From Gallionellales bacterium CG03_land_8_20_14_0_80_55_15 (GTDB taxonomy: Bacteria; Pseudomonadota; Gammaproteobacteria; Burkholderiales; Gallionellaceae), in NCBI GenBank assembly GCA_002780675.1, contig PEUR01000033.1, positions 1-6,940 of the forward strand: a stretch of 6,940 nucleotides of DNA. Reading direction: 5' to 3'. The notes under the pieces were generated by a model. The model searched no databases. It was not told the DNA's origin and worked only from the letters and a program-made list of their open reading frames with translations. The translations under genes were made by a program, and so were the position numbers. Positions 1 through 6,940 of this stretch are shown here, piece by piece (positions within the stretch are counted from its first letter, which is position 1; every line of letters begins with the position of its first letter).

Positions 1-4
1 AGTA

Positions 5-190
5 GTGCTGGATTACTGGCTGGTTGGATTGGGCATGATGCTGTTGCTTGAGGGCATCATGCCGTTGTTGTTTCCTGATATATGGCGAGATGCATTTAAA
101 AAACTACTCATTCTGACTGATGGGCAACTTCGTTTTATGGGGCTTACCGGAATGCTTGCCGGTTTGCTACTGTTGTACTGGATTAAATAA
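5..190 (+). CDS. Small two-helix inner-membrane protein, DUF2065 (YjeT-like) family
   Basis: This 61-residue hydrophobic protein has two predicted membrane helices, about residues 5-23 and 44-60, joined by a short polar loop (W27-R43) with a K32-K33 pair. The first helix carries LEGIMPLLFP (residues 15-24). It resembles the LEG-x-x-P pattern I recall from E. coli YjeT, and the length fits that family (about 60-65 residues). No biochemical function is established for the family as far as I know. Genes of this type usually sit just after hflK-hflC, which encode regulators of the FtsH membrane protease, so a membrane quality-control link is a guess from context. The start used is GTG at 5. A TAG at 3-5 overlaps it by one base and could be the stop of an upstream gene such as hflC, but only two bases before that TAG are visible. 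An earlier start outside the window cannot be excluded. The stop TAA overlaps the hisZ ATG (TAATG), suggesting translational coupling. Confidence 0.8.
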   Translation: MLDYWLVGLGMMLLLEGIMPLLFPDIWRDAFKKLLILTDGQLRFMGLTGMLAGLLLLYWIK

Positions 191-1347
191 TGGAAAATTG
201 GTTATTACCCGAATATATACATGACATGCTGCCGGATGAGGCTTGGCGTGTAGAACAGATGCGTTCGCAAATACTTGATTTATTTCGAAAGTCTGGTTAT
301 CAGCTGGTTGCGCCTCCATTACTCGAATATGCTGAATCGTTGCTGCTTGATGGTAGTCAAGATATGGATTTGCGTACTTTTAAGCTGGTAGATCAATTGA
401 GTGGGCGAACGCTAGCTTTGCGTGCCGACATTACGCCGCAAGTCGCGCGGATTGATGCCCATTTGCTGAATCGTCGGGGTGTGGCACGGCTGTGTTACGC
501 CGGTAGTGTGTTACATACTCAACCTGTCGGTTTGACACGTACCCGTGAGTTATTGCAAATCGGTGCTGAATTGTATGGTCACAGCGGTTTGGAAAGCGAT
601 TTGGAAATTCAAAAGTTGTTGTTGTGCTCACTGGCCTTGTTGGGAATTGAGGACGTACATATGGATCTTGGCCATGTGGGAGTCTTCCGTGCCTTGGTTC
701 AACATGCTGATTTGGATAAAAATCTTGAAAGTGCCTTGTTTGTCGCCTTGCAAAACAAAGACAGCACTGCTTTAAAGGAGTTGGTGCAACCATTGGACGA
801 AGTGTTGCGTGGCGCACTACTTGTGCTGCCCACCTTATATGGTGGTTGTGAGGATGTGTTGGCGCGTGCGTACAAGTTGTTACCCGATTATCCAGAAATT
901 AGTGTGGCGTTGGCTGACTTGCAAGCCGTCTCAAATGGGTTGCAGCCCCTGGTATCGAGCGTTGGGATAGATCTTGCCGATCTGCGCGGGTATCACTATC
1001 ACAGTGGTATTGTATTCGCTGCTTATCATGCAGACAGTTGTGATGCGATTGCATTGGGTGGTCGGTATGACGATCTTGGTAAAAGTTTTGGTCGGGCTCG
1101 CGCTGCGACTGGCTTCAGTATGGATTTGCGGCAACTTTATAGTTTGCTGCCAGTTCAAGCTCCGCTATTCGCAATACGCGCCCCTTATTTGGACGACCCT
1201 GCGTTGAATGCCGAGATTGCAAGACTTCGCGAGGTGGGTGAGGTGGTCGTGGTGAGTTTGCCGGGCAGTGTTGATTGTCCTGTTGAGTTGCAATGTGATC
1301 GTGATCTGGTGTTGCGTGAAGGGGGCTGGCAGCTAGTCTCTCTGTGA
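190..1347 (+). CDS. hisZ: ATP phosphoribosyltransferase regulatory subunit HisZ
   Basis: HisZ (385 aa) is a histidyl-tRNA-synthetase paralogue that binds the short form of HisG. Together they form the ATP phosphoribosyltransferase that starts histidine biosynthesis (ATP + PRPP to phosphoribosyl-ATP), and HisZ carries the histidine feedback control. It acts in the cytoplasm. Visible class II synthetase-like features are an N-terminal segment with LLPEYIHDMLPDEA near residue 5, a motif-2-like stretch LRADITPQVARI around R78, RGYHYHSG at 266-273 (counterpart of the HisRS histidine-binding RGLDYY loop) and GGRYDDLG from residue 290. The protein ends soon after the catalytic-like core and lacks the C-terminal anticodon-binding domain of true HisRS. 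That absence and the length point to HisZ rather than HisS. The ATG at 190 overlaps the preceding TAA and has no strong Shine-Dalgarno, so translation probably depends on coupling. The partner hisG is not in the window; it must be encoded elsewhere if the enzyme works. Confidence 0.95.
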   Translation: MENWLLPEYIHDMLPDEAWRVEQMRSQILDLFRKSGYQLVAPPLLEYAESLLLDGSQDMDLRTFKLVDQLSGRTLALRADITPQVARIDAHLLNRRGVARLCYAGSVLHTQPVGLTRTRELLQIGAELYGHSGLESDLEIQKLLLCSLALLGIEDVHMDLGHVGVFRALVQHADLDKNLESALFVALQNKDSTALKELVQPLDEVLRGALLVLPTLYGGCEDVLARAYKLLPDYPEISVALADLQAVSNGLQPLVSSVGIDLADLRGYHYHSGIVFAAYHADSCDAIALGGRYDDLGKSFGRARAATGFSMDLRQLYSLLPVQAPLFAIRAPYLDDPALNAEIARLREVGEVVVVSLPGSVDCPVELQCDRDLVLREGGWQLVSL

Positions 1348-1370
1348 ATTCTATAAATGTTAATTCTTAA

Positions 1371-2696
<1,326 letters not shown>

Positions 2697-2914
2697 AGAA
2701 TGTCGTATTGAACAGGTGAAGTTTTGATCGCTTACCCGGAAGATTTTGACCATGCCAGCAGTTTGGCGGGTATGTTTTTGCACTTTCATTTTGGGGGTTT
2801 TTCAAATAAATTCAGAATGCGGGCGCAGGTTGCCTGTGTGATAGCCTCATCAGAAGAAGTCAAAGTAGTTGAGCTAATGCGGATTATTTTGTTGCAGTGC
2901 TTGTTTGGGATGCA

Positions 2915-2950
2915 AAAAGTAGCCTGCTTTCGCGAGCTGCTTTTATTTTT
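2915..2950 (+). terminator. Probable intrinsic terminator of the hisZ-purA operon
   Basis: A stem pairs AAAAGTAGC (2915-2923) with GCTGCTTTT (2936-2944). An inner TGC/GCG stem (2925-2927 with 2932-2934) closes a TTTC loop, and TTTTATTTTT follows at 2941-2950. Two of the pairs are G-U in the plus-strand RNA and would be A-C mismatches on the minus strand, so plus-strand function is favoured. It lies about 220 bp after purA, a long 3' end, and a weaker T-run also exists on the minus side. No better terminator is visible closer to purA. Confidence 0.55.
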
Positions 2951-3028
2951 GTGTGTCCGTGAGAAGAGTCTCGGTTACGCAGGTGCGACCCCAGCATCCG
3001 TCGTGCCGGATGTACTTCGAGTCCTGGC

Positions 3029-3050
3029 GAGAAACACGCAGGTGTTTCTC
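3029..3050. repeat. Perfect 9-bp hairpin between the purA-side terminator and the tRNA terminator
   Basis: GAGAAACAC at 3029-3037 and GTGTTTCTC at 3042-3050 are exact reverse complements around a 4-base GCAG loop. On the plus strand the stem is followed by TTTCCTCT, a pyrimidine run but a poor terminator tail; on the minus strand there is no T-run. It may be an mRNA or 3'-end stabilising hairpin or part of a repeated intergenic element. Its role is unknown. Confidence 0.6.
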
Positions 3051-3062
3051 TTTCCTCTGGGC

Positions 3063-3089
3063 AAAGAAAAAGCCAGCTTTCGCTGGCCT
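3063..3089 (-). terminator. Intrinsic terminator of tRNA-Leu
   Basis: Read on the minus strand, GCCAGC (3087-3082), a GAAA tetraloop (3081-3078) and GCTGGC (3077-3072) form a perfect 6-bp stem, extendable by a G-U and an A-U pair. TTTTTCTTT follows (3071-3063). It starts about 10 bp beyond the tRNA CCA end, as expected for a single-tRNA transcription unit. Confidence 0.88.
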
Positions 3090-3097
3090 TACTTGTT

Positions 3098-3182
3098 TGG
3101 TGCCCAGAAGAGGACTCGAACCTCCACACCTTGCGGCACACGGACCTGAACCGTGCGCGTCTACCAATTCCGCCATCTGGGC
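3098..3182 (-). tRNA. tRNA-Leu (anticodon CAG)
   Basis: Read on the minus strand, this is a complete 85-nt class II tRNA including the encoded CCA (3100-3098). The acceptor stem GCCCAGA (3182-3176) pairs with TCTGGGC (3108-3102), with discriminator A at 3101, the leucine identity base. The anticodon stem CACGG/CCGTG encloses the loop TTCAGGT, giving anticodon CAG, which reads CUG. A long variable arm (TGCC, GCAA loop, GGTG) is typical of tRNA-Leu, and the T arm GGAGG-TTCGAGT-CCTCT contains one G-U pair. It is transcribed opposite to its neighbours, with its own promoter and terminator. The CCA end points into the hairpin-rich spacer; I see no sign of an element integrated at that end. Confidence 0.97.
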
Positions 3183-3197
3183 AATGCATTTGCTGAA

Positions 3198-3233
3198 GGC
3201 GCGCAATTTAATAGTTAAAGGACTTATTGTCAA
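3198..3233 (-). promoter_or_regulatory. Sigma-70-type promoter of tRNA-Leu, overlapping the rnr start
   Basis: On the minus strand a perfect -35 TTGACA (3233-3228) is followed by a 17-bp spacer and a -10 TAAATT (3210-3205; 4 of 6 to consensus). The next bases, GCGCGCC (3204-3198), form a GC-rich discriminator of the kind seen at stringently controlled stable-RNA promoters. Transcription would start near 3198, about 15 nt before the mature tRNA. The -35 box covers the first base of the rnr ATG, and the rnr Shine-Dalgarno (3217-3222) lies inside the spacer. Confidence 0.75.
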
Positions 3234-5473
3234 TGAAAAAGAAAAATAATTTACGTTTGCAGGATCCATTCCTGGAGCGTGAGCGTGAACAATATGAACA
3301 CCCGCTACCGAGCCGTGAGTTTGTTTTGCAAATACTTACCGAGCAAAGCGCGCCTATGGCAGATGAAGAGTTATTGAATTTGCTGTTCATTGAAAAAGAA
3401 GAGGAAGAGTTATTTTCCCGTCGTTTGCGCGCGATGGAGCGCGATGGCCAGATTATGCGTAACCGCAAGCGTGCAATTTGCGTGGTGGATAAGCTCGATT
3501 TGATCAAGGGTAAAGTGCAGGGGCATGCTGACGGCTTTGGTTTTCTGATTCCAGAAGACGGCAGTGCTGATATGTTCCTCAGCGAGAAGGAAATGCACAA
3601 GGTTTTCCATGGTGACGTGGTGATGGCGCGGCAAAGTGGTGTGGATCGGCGTGGCCGTCCCGAAGCCAAGATTGTTGAGGTGCTGGAACGCGCCACAAAT
3701 CGTCTGGTAGGCCGCTTGTATGAAGAGCATGGCATTTATTTTGTGGTGGCTGAAAACCGTAAAGTGTCGCAGGATATTCTCGTGGCACCCGGTGCTTCAG
3801 GCGGAGCCAAGGTAGGGCAGGTGGTGATGCTGGAAATCATGCAGCAGCCAAGCCGCCATGCTCAGCCTATTGGGCGGGTTGTTGGTGTGCTGGGTAATTA
3901 TGGCGATCCCGGTATGGAAATCGAGATTGCCTTGCGCAAGCATGACTTGCCCTATGAATTTCCCAAAGATGCTGAGCATCAGGCGAAAAAGATTGCCCCT
4001 ACTGTTTCTGCGGCAGATTGGGCTGGGCGTGAGGATATACGCAACTTACCATTGGTGACGATAGATGGTGAAACGGCGCGTGACTTTGACGATGCGGTGT
4101 ACTGTCAGCCGGAAAAAGGGGGATATCGTTTGGTGGTGGCCATCGCCGATGTCAGCTACTACGTCCAACCCAATGACGCGCTGGATCGTGAGGCAATTTT
4201 GCGCGGCAATTCGGTGTATTTTCCACGCAGAGTGATTCCGATGTTGCCGGAAGAATTGTCGAACGGTCTGTGTTCATTGAATCCGCAGGTGGATAGACTT
4301 TGCATGGTGTGCGATATGCACGTTAGCAGCAAGGGTGAAATTGGCAAATACCGTTTCTATCCGTCAGTGATGTATTCCAACGCACGCCTGACTTACACTC
4401 AGGTGGCAGAAATGCTGGAACAGCCTGATGGGGAACTGGCCAAGAGCAACGCAGTTATCGTGCCTCATCTCCAGCATCTCCATGCGTTATTTCAAAAATT
4501 GTTGCAAGCTCGCGCCAAGCGCGGTGCGATTGATTTTGAGACTGTCGAAACGCAGATGATATTTACTGATCAGGGCAAGATTGAACGCATTGTGCCCGTT
4601 GTGCGTAATGATGCGCATAAACTGATTGAAGAGTGCATGTTAGCGGCGAACGTCTGTGCGGCAGAATTTTTGTCTGAGCATCAACATCCTGTGCTGTATC
4701 GTATCCATCAAGGGCCAACCCCTGAAAAGCTGGAGGCTTTGCGAGAGTTTATGAAGGAATTCGGTCTGGGATTAACCGGCGAAGATGAGCCGCAGGCGGC
4801 GGATTATTCCAAATTGCTCAACAGCATCAAAGGGCGTCCCGATGCCGGCTTGCTGCAAACCGTGATGCTACGTTCGTTGCGCCAAGCAAAGTATGAGCCG
4901 GAGAATATCGGTCACTTCGGTCTGGGCTACGATGCTTATACGCACTTCACCTCGCCGATACGCCGTTATCCCGACCTGTTGGTGCATCGCGCCATTAAGG
5001 CCGTATTGCAGAACAAACAATACAAGCCTGAACAAAAGTGGTCTGAGCTCGGTGCGCATTGCTCCATGACCGAGCGCCGTGCCGATGATGCCACGCGTGA
5101 TGTCGAAGCATGGCTGAAGTGTTTCTACATGCGCGACCATCTAGGGAGCGTTTATATGGGATCAGTTTCTTCGGTTACCAGTTTCGGTATGTTTGTTTCG
5201 CTGGATGATCTCTATGTTGAAGGTCTGGTGCATATTTCTGAGCTGGGCAAGGATTACTACCACTTTGATGCCACCAAGCACCAATTGTCGGGCGAACGTA
5301 CCGGGAAAAATTACCGTCTGGGCGATCGGGTAGAAGTGCGCGTGGTAAAGGTGGATATGGAAAGCACAAAAATTGACTTTGTGTTGCATGTGGATGAGGA
5401 CGAAGGCGACGAGGCTGCAGCAACAGCCAAGTCTAAAAAGAAAGCGGTAAAGAGGAAGAATAAAAATGGCTGA
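3233..5473 (+). CDS. rnr: Ribonuclease R (3'-5' exoribonuclease, RNB family)
   Basis: RNase R (746 aa from this start) is a processive 3'-5' exonuclease that degrades structured RNA. It acts in mRNA decay, rRNA/tRNA quality control and, in E. coli, trans-translation. The domain order is complete: N-terminal winged-helix-like segment (about residues 27-82), cold-shock domain 1 (from about 93, [13 protein letters not shown]), cold-shock domain 2 (about 160-225), RNB catalytic domain (about 262-590), S1 domain (about 638-718) and a short acidic then Lys/Arg-rich tail (720-746). The metal-binding aspartates in [12 protein letters not shown] are D278, D284, D286 and D287, matching E. coli D272/D278/D280/D281. 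[20 protein letters not shown] starts at 561. It is somewhat shorter than E. coli RNase R (813 aa), partly through a shorter tail. An in-frame TTG at 3227 would add two residues. ATG 3233 is preferred because the mature N-terminus [13 protein letters not shown] looks family-like, although AAAGGA (3217-3222) lies 10 nt from it and only 4 nt from TTG. Presence of the RNB plus S1 plus basic tail favours RNase R over RNase II. No clear plus-strand promoter was found. Confidence 0.96.
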   Translation: MKKKNNLRLQDPFLEREREQYEHPLPSREFVLQILTEQSAPMADEELLNLLFIEKEEEELFSRRLRAMERDGQIMRNRKRAICVVDKLDLIKGKVQGHADGFGFLIPEDGSADMFLSEKEMHKVFHGDVVMARQSGVDRRGRPEAKIVEVLERATNRLVGRLYEEHGIYFVVAENRKVSQDILVAPGASGGAKVGQVVMLEIMQQPSRHAQPIGRVVGVLGNYGDPGMEIEIALRKHDLPYEFPKDAEHQAKKIAPTVSAADWAGREDIRNLPLVTIDGETARDFDDAVYCQPEKGGYRLVVAIADVSYYVQPNDALDREAILRGNSVYFPRRVIPMLPEELSNGLCSLNPQVDRLCMVCDMHVSSKGEIGKYRFYPSVMYSNARLTYTQVAEMLEQPDGELAKSNAVIVPHLQHLHALFQKLLQARAKRGAIDFETVETQMIFTDQGKIERIVPVVRNDAHKLIEECMLAANVCAAEFLSEHQHPVLYRIHQGPTPEKLEALREFMKEFGLGLTGEDEPQAADYSKLLNSIKGRPDAGLLQTVMLRSLRQAKYEPENIGHFGLGYDAYTHFTSPIRRYPDLLVHRAIKAVLQNKQYKPEQKWSELGAHCSMTERRADDATRDVEAWLKCFYMRDHLGSVYMGSVSSVTSFGMFVSLDDLYVEGLVHISELGKDYYHFDATKHQLSGERTGKNYRLGDRVEVRVVKVDMESTKIDFVLHVDEDEGDEAAATAKSKKKAVKRKNKNG

Positions 5474-6215
5474 TTTGAGACTCATCTACGGCTTTCATGC
5501 GGTGACTTCGCGCATCCGCCAGAATCCCGATGGAGTAATGGAAGTTTATTTGCAATCGCAGCGGCATGATCCGCGTATGCGTGACTTTATCAAGCTGGCA
5601 GAAGCCAGTGGCGTTCGGGTCATTCCGGTGGATGGCGCACGTCTGGATGGTATGGCGGGCGGTGCGCGTCATCAGGGCGTGGCGGCGCGAGTGGATGCGG
5701 CGAGGCGTGTGCAGCACTTGTCGGATGTGCTGGACACGCTCATCGAACCGCCGTTGTTGCTGGTGCTGGACGGTATACAGGATCCACACAATCTGGGCGC
5801 TTGCCTGCGTAGTGCCGATGCGTTCGGGGTACACGCGGTGATTGCACCGAAAGATCGTGCGGTGGGGATCACGGCAACGGTGGAAAAGGTGGCCTGCGGC
5901 GCAGCAGAAACCGTACCTTATATCACCGTTACCAACTTGGCGCGTACCTTGCGAGAATTGAAAGAACACGATATTTGGGTGGTTGGAGCAGCGGGTGAGG
6001 CGACACAGGATTTACACGGTTTCAAACACACGGGGGGGCTGGCCTGGGTGCTGGGGGCGGAAGGAGAGGGCTTGCGGCGCTTGACGCGGGATACCTGTGA
6101 CCAACTGGTGCGTATTCCGATGTTGGGTAGCGTGGAAAGCCTGAATGTGTCGGTCAGCACTGGTATCTGCTTGTTTGAAGCCAGAAGGCAACGGGCGGTA
6201 GCTAACTTGTGTTAG
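5466..6215 (+). CDS. rlmB: 23S rRNA (guanosine-2251-2'-O)-methyltransferase RlmB
   Basis: RlmB (249 aa) is a SPOUT/TrmH-family enzyme that uses S-adenosylmethionine to methylate the 2'-hydroxyl of G2251 in the peptidyl-transferase P loop of 23S rRNA. The N-terminal ~75 residues (starting [13 protein letters not shown]) match the L30e-like substrate-binding domain. The C-terminal SPOUT domain shows all three motifs: N109-L-G-A-C-L-R115 (motif 1), GAEGEGL at 197-203 with E199 (motif 2), and S225-L-N227-V-S-V-S (motif 3). These line up with E. coli N108, R114, E198, S224 and N226 at +1, so the knotted SAM site appears intact. The ATG at 5466 lies inside rnr (8-bp overlap). AGAGGA at 5451-5456, within the Lys/Arg-rich rnr tail, gives a well-spaced Shine-Dalgarno, so the two genes are almost certainly cotranscribed and probably coupled. 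The rnr-rlmB pairing is also found in E. coli. The stop codon lies in the terminator stem. Confidence 0.96.
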   Translation: MADLRLIYGFHAVTSRIRQNPDGVMEVYLQSQRHDPRMRDFIKLAEASGVRVIPVDGARLDGMAGGARHQGVAARVDAARRVQHLSDVLDTLIEPPLLLVLDGIQDPHNLGACLRSADAFGVHAVIAPKDRAVGITATVEKVACGAAETVPYITVTNLARTLRELKEHDIWVVGAAGEATQDLHGFKHTGGLAWVLGAEGEGLRRLTRDTCDQLVRIPMLGSVESLNVSVSTGICLFEARRQRAVANLC

Positions 6216-6226
6216 CCTTTTTTTTT
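6201..6226 (+). terminator. Intrinsic terminator of rnr-rlmB
   Basis: GCTAAC (6201-6206) and GTTAGC (6211-6216) form a perfect 6-bp stem around a TTGT loop, followed after one C by nine Ts (6218-6226). The stem encodes the last residues of RlmB and contains its TAG stop (6213-6215), so a ribosome terminating at the stop would cover the hairpin. The stem is short and only half GC, but the T-run is strong. Confidence 0.85.
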
Positions 6227-6243
6227 GGAGGTTTGAAATTTAT

Positions 6244-6387
6244 GGCTATGTCATCGTTAATTGTTGAAGTCAAGGCAATAGTTAATATTATATATAATAA
6301 TCAATTGGTTATGTTTTTGTGATGCCTGTAATTGTCCTGCATCCGTAAGGTTTGCGTGATCACCACTATTTAACTGTGACATAGCCC
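6244..6387. mobile_element. MITE-like element (about 144 bp, no coding capacity)
   Basis: GGCTATGTCA at 6244-6253 is the exact reverse complement of 6377-6386. The match extends inward past a two-base mismatch to 16 of 19 positions (6244-6262 against 6386-6368, with GTTAA shared). The heptamer AATTTAT occurs directly before the left end (6237-6243) and, after one extra C (6387), directly after the right end (6388-6394), as a target-site duplication would. The interior is AT-rich with a 14-bp palindrome and no open reading frame of note. Terminal inverted repeats, flanking direct repeat, small size and intergenic position together suggest a non-autonomous element moved by a transposase encoded elsewhere. 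Whether the duplication is 7 bp, or 8 bp with one mismatch, cannot be decided here, nor can the transposase family. An alternative is a chance or regulatory inverted repeat. Confidence 0.6.
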
Positions 6388-6424
6388 AATTTATTGATTC
6401 GTGTTGTATTTTTGCAACTCGGCA

Positions 6425-6452
6425 TTGCTTGTGTGTCTTGAAAGGGTAAAAT
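6425..6452 (+). promoter_or_regulatory. Candidate promoter of the outer-membrane protein gene
   Basis: TTGCTT (6425-6430; 3 of 6 to the -35 consensus), a 16-bp spacer and TAAAAT (6447-6452; 5 of 6 to -10) precede GCGCCC. Transcription would begin near 6459, leaving a 5' untranslated region of about 60 nt. It lies just outside the MITE-like element. A second TTGAAT-16-TATAAA pair (6480-6507) is too close to the RBS to be attractive. Confidence 0.4.
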
Positions 6453-6518
6453 GCGCCCACAGAATCAGATGGACTTGGTTTGAATGTTTTAATCGTTTAA
6501 TTATAAATAAGGAAAATC

Positions 6519-6940
6519 ATGAAAAAAAGTACATTGACTATCGCTTTGGCCGCCGCGCTGCTAAGCATGTCGGCAGCACAGGCCAGCGAGTTCGCGGGTG
6601 GTTTCTTGGGCTTAAAGGCTGGTCAGAATCGTTCGGATGCAACTTTTGTGGCAGCTAAGAACGCGACTACTTACGGCTTTGAAGGGGGTTACAACTGGGA
6701 TGTGAATAGTTTCCTGTTGGGCGTTGATGGTTTCGCCGATTTCAATCAAAAAGCGACTCACGCTACGGCCATTCCTGGCACGTTTGCAAATTATGGTACT
6801 GATGCTTATGGCTTGGATGCCAAGCTGGGATTGCCTTTGGGTAATTGGCTGCCTTATGCCAAGCTGGGATATGGGTCTATGCGCGGGACAGGTGTAAGTT
6901 TGCAAGGTTCGGCTAACGGTGCGCATGTTGGTCTTGGGGT
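6519..6940 (+). CDS. Outer-membrane beta-barrel protein (OmpA-like/porin-family barrel), 3' end missing
   Basis: The first 140 codons of a secreted protein are present and the frame runs off the window end. Residues 1-22 (MKKSTLTIALAAALLSMSAAQA) form a classic signal peptide: KK, a hydrophobic core, and an AQA signal-peptidase I site, with the mature protein starting SEFAGG. The mature part shows alternating hydrophobic/polar and glycine-aromatic strands such as GGFLGLKAGQN, YGFEGGYNWD, SFLLGVDGFADFN and YAKLGYGSM. These strands are typical of small outer-membrane beta-barrels of the OMP_b-brl/OmpA-like type. Function cannot be assigned further. The ATG at 6519 has a good Shine-Dalgarno AAGGAA (6509-6514). 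The gene follows the rlmB terminator and a MITE-like element and has its own candidate promoter, so it is an independent unit and not part of the rnr operon. A 15-base direct repeat encodes AKLG in two neighbouring strands. The total length is unknown because the end is outside the window. Confidence 0.85.
   Translation, partial: MKKSTLTIALAAALLSMSAAQASEFAGGFLGLKAGQNRSDATFVAAKNATTYGFEGGYNWDVNSFLLGVDGFADFNQKATHATAIPGTFANYGTDAYGLDAKLGLPLGNWLPYAKLGYGSMRGTGVSLQGSANGAHVGLG

Larger units (their letters stand above)
2697..3097. other. Non-coding spacer rich in hairpins between purA and tRNA-Leu
   Basis: I find no convincing protein gene in these roughly 400 bp. Potential hairpins, beyond the two terminators listed separately, are: CGCAGG/CCTGTG at 2824-2838; CCG..AGA/TCT..CGG at 2957-2974; GGT..CGC/GCG..ACC at 2973-2990; CATCCG/CGGATG at 2995-3012; and a 9-bp perfect stem at 3029-3050. 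The heptamer CGCAGGT occurs three times (2824, 2978, 3037). Codon-like signal is absent, and open frames here run into the antisense of the tRNA. The first part (2697-2910) shows no strong feature apart from an AGGTGA at 2715-2720 followed by a TTG codon at 2724. Confidence 0.7.

Noticed and set aside
1327..1357. TATAAA at 1352-1357 as a -10 box for a separate purA promoter
   Set aside because: No acceptable -35 lies 16-18 bp upstream, and the hisZ-purA gap is only 38 bp, so readthrough from hisZ is simpler.
2957..3035. Possible plus-strand tRNA relic suggested by TTCGAGTCC at 3017
   Set aside because: The bases on either side cannot form a T stem, and no acceptor or anticodon stem can be built around it.
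3098..3108. tRNA-Leu 3' end as an integration (att) site
   Set aside because: No second copy of the tRNA 3' end, integrase gene or phage-like gene is visible in the window.
2724..3149. 141-codon plus-strand open frame starting with TTG after an AGGTGA
   Set aside because: Its C-terminal part is the antisense of tRNA-Leu and its terminator. It has no recognisable domain, runs through several hairpins, and starts with a rare codon. The Shine-Dalgarno-like AGGTGA is the only support.
3184..3212. ATGCAT-17-TTTAAT as an rnr promoter on the plus strand
   Set aside because: The -35 matches only 3 of 6, and the start site would fall on or inside the rnr Shine-Dalgarno.
2884..3269. Two overlapping minus-strand open frames across the tRNA
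   Set aside because: They are translations of the tRNA gene and its flanks, with no plausible protein features.
6480..6507. TTGAAT-16-TATAAA as promoter for the outer-membrane protein gene
   Set aside because: Transcription would begin at about the RBS, leaving almost no leader. The 6425-6452 pair is better placed.
6401..6658. 85-codon plus-strand frame overlapping the outer-membrane protein start
   Set aside because: It lies out of frame with a clear signal-peptide gene that has a good RBS at 6509, and it crosses the promoter region with no protein-like composition.

Overview
The window is a piece of ordinary bacterial core chromosome, most likely from a betaproteobacterium. The organism call rests on three things: the gene order (DUF2065 small membrane protein - hisZ - purA - tRNA-Leu - rnr - rlmB), a HisZ of typical betaproteobacterial length, and the protein sequences themselves. 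A Nitrosomonadales/Gallionellaceae-like source is plausible, but that is inference and no database was searched.

Layout. From 5 to 2696 three plus-strand genes are packed head to tail. They are a 61-residue two-helix membrane protein (DUF2065/YjeT type, normally next to hflK-hflC), hisZ (regulatory subunit of ATP phosphoribosyltransferase, overlapping the previous stop by one base) and purA (adenylosuccinate synthetase, 38 bp further on). Next comes about 400 bp without a convincing protein gene (2697-3097), full of potential hairpins, including a likely plus-strand terminator at 2915-2950. On the minus strand lies a complete tRNA-Leu(CAG) at 3182-3098 with encoded CCA, its own strong-looking promoter (3233-3198) and its own intrinsic terminator (3089-3063). 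The tRNA promoter reaches into the first codon of rnr, which is transcribed the other way. rnr (RNase R) and rlmB (23S rRNA G2251 2'-O-methyltransferase) overlap by 8 bp and end in an intrinsic terminator that contains the rlmB stop codon.

After the terminator, an AT-rich segment of about 144 bp (6244-6387) has near-perfect terminal inverted repeats and a 7-bp flanking direct repeat. It looks like a miniature inverted-repeat transposable element (MITE). The last gene begins at 6519 with its own RBS and candidate promoter. It encodes an exported outer-membrane beta-barrel protein and is cut off by the window end.

Functional links. HisZ and PurA share purine/histidine chemistry: histidine synthesis consumes ATP and returns AICAR to the purine pathway, and PurA uses IMP. 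RNase R and RlmB both act on RNA, in RNA turnover and ribosome maturation. The least ordinary parts are the two intergenic regions: the MITE-like element, and the overlap of the tRNA promoter with the rnr start. I see no defence system, CRISPR array or other clearly new multi-gene system.
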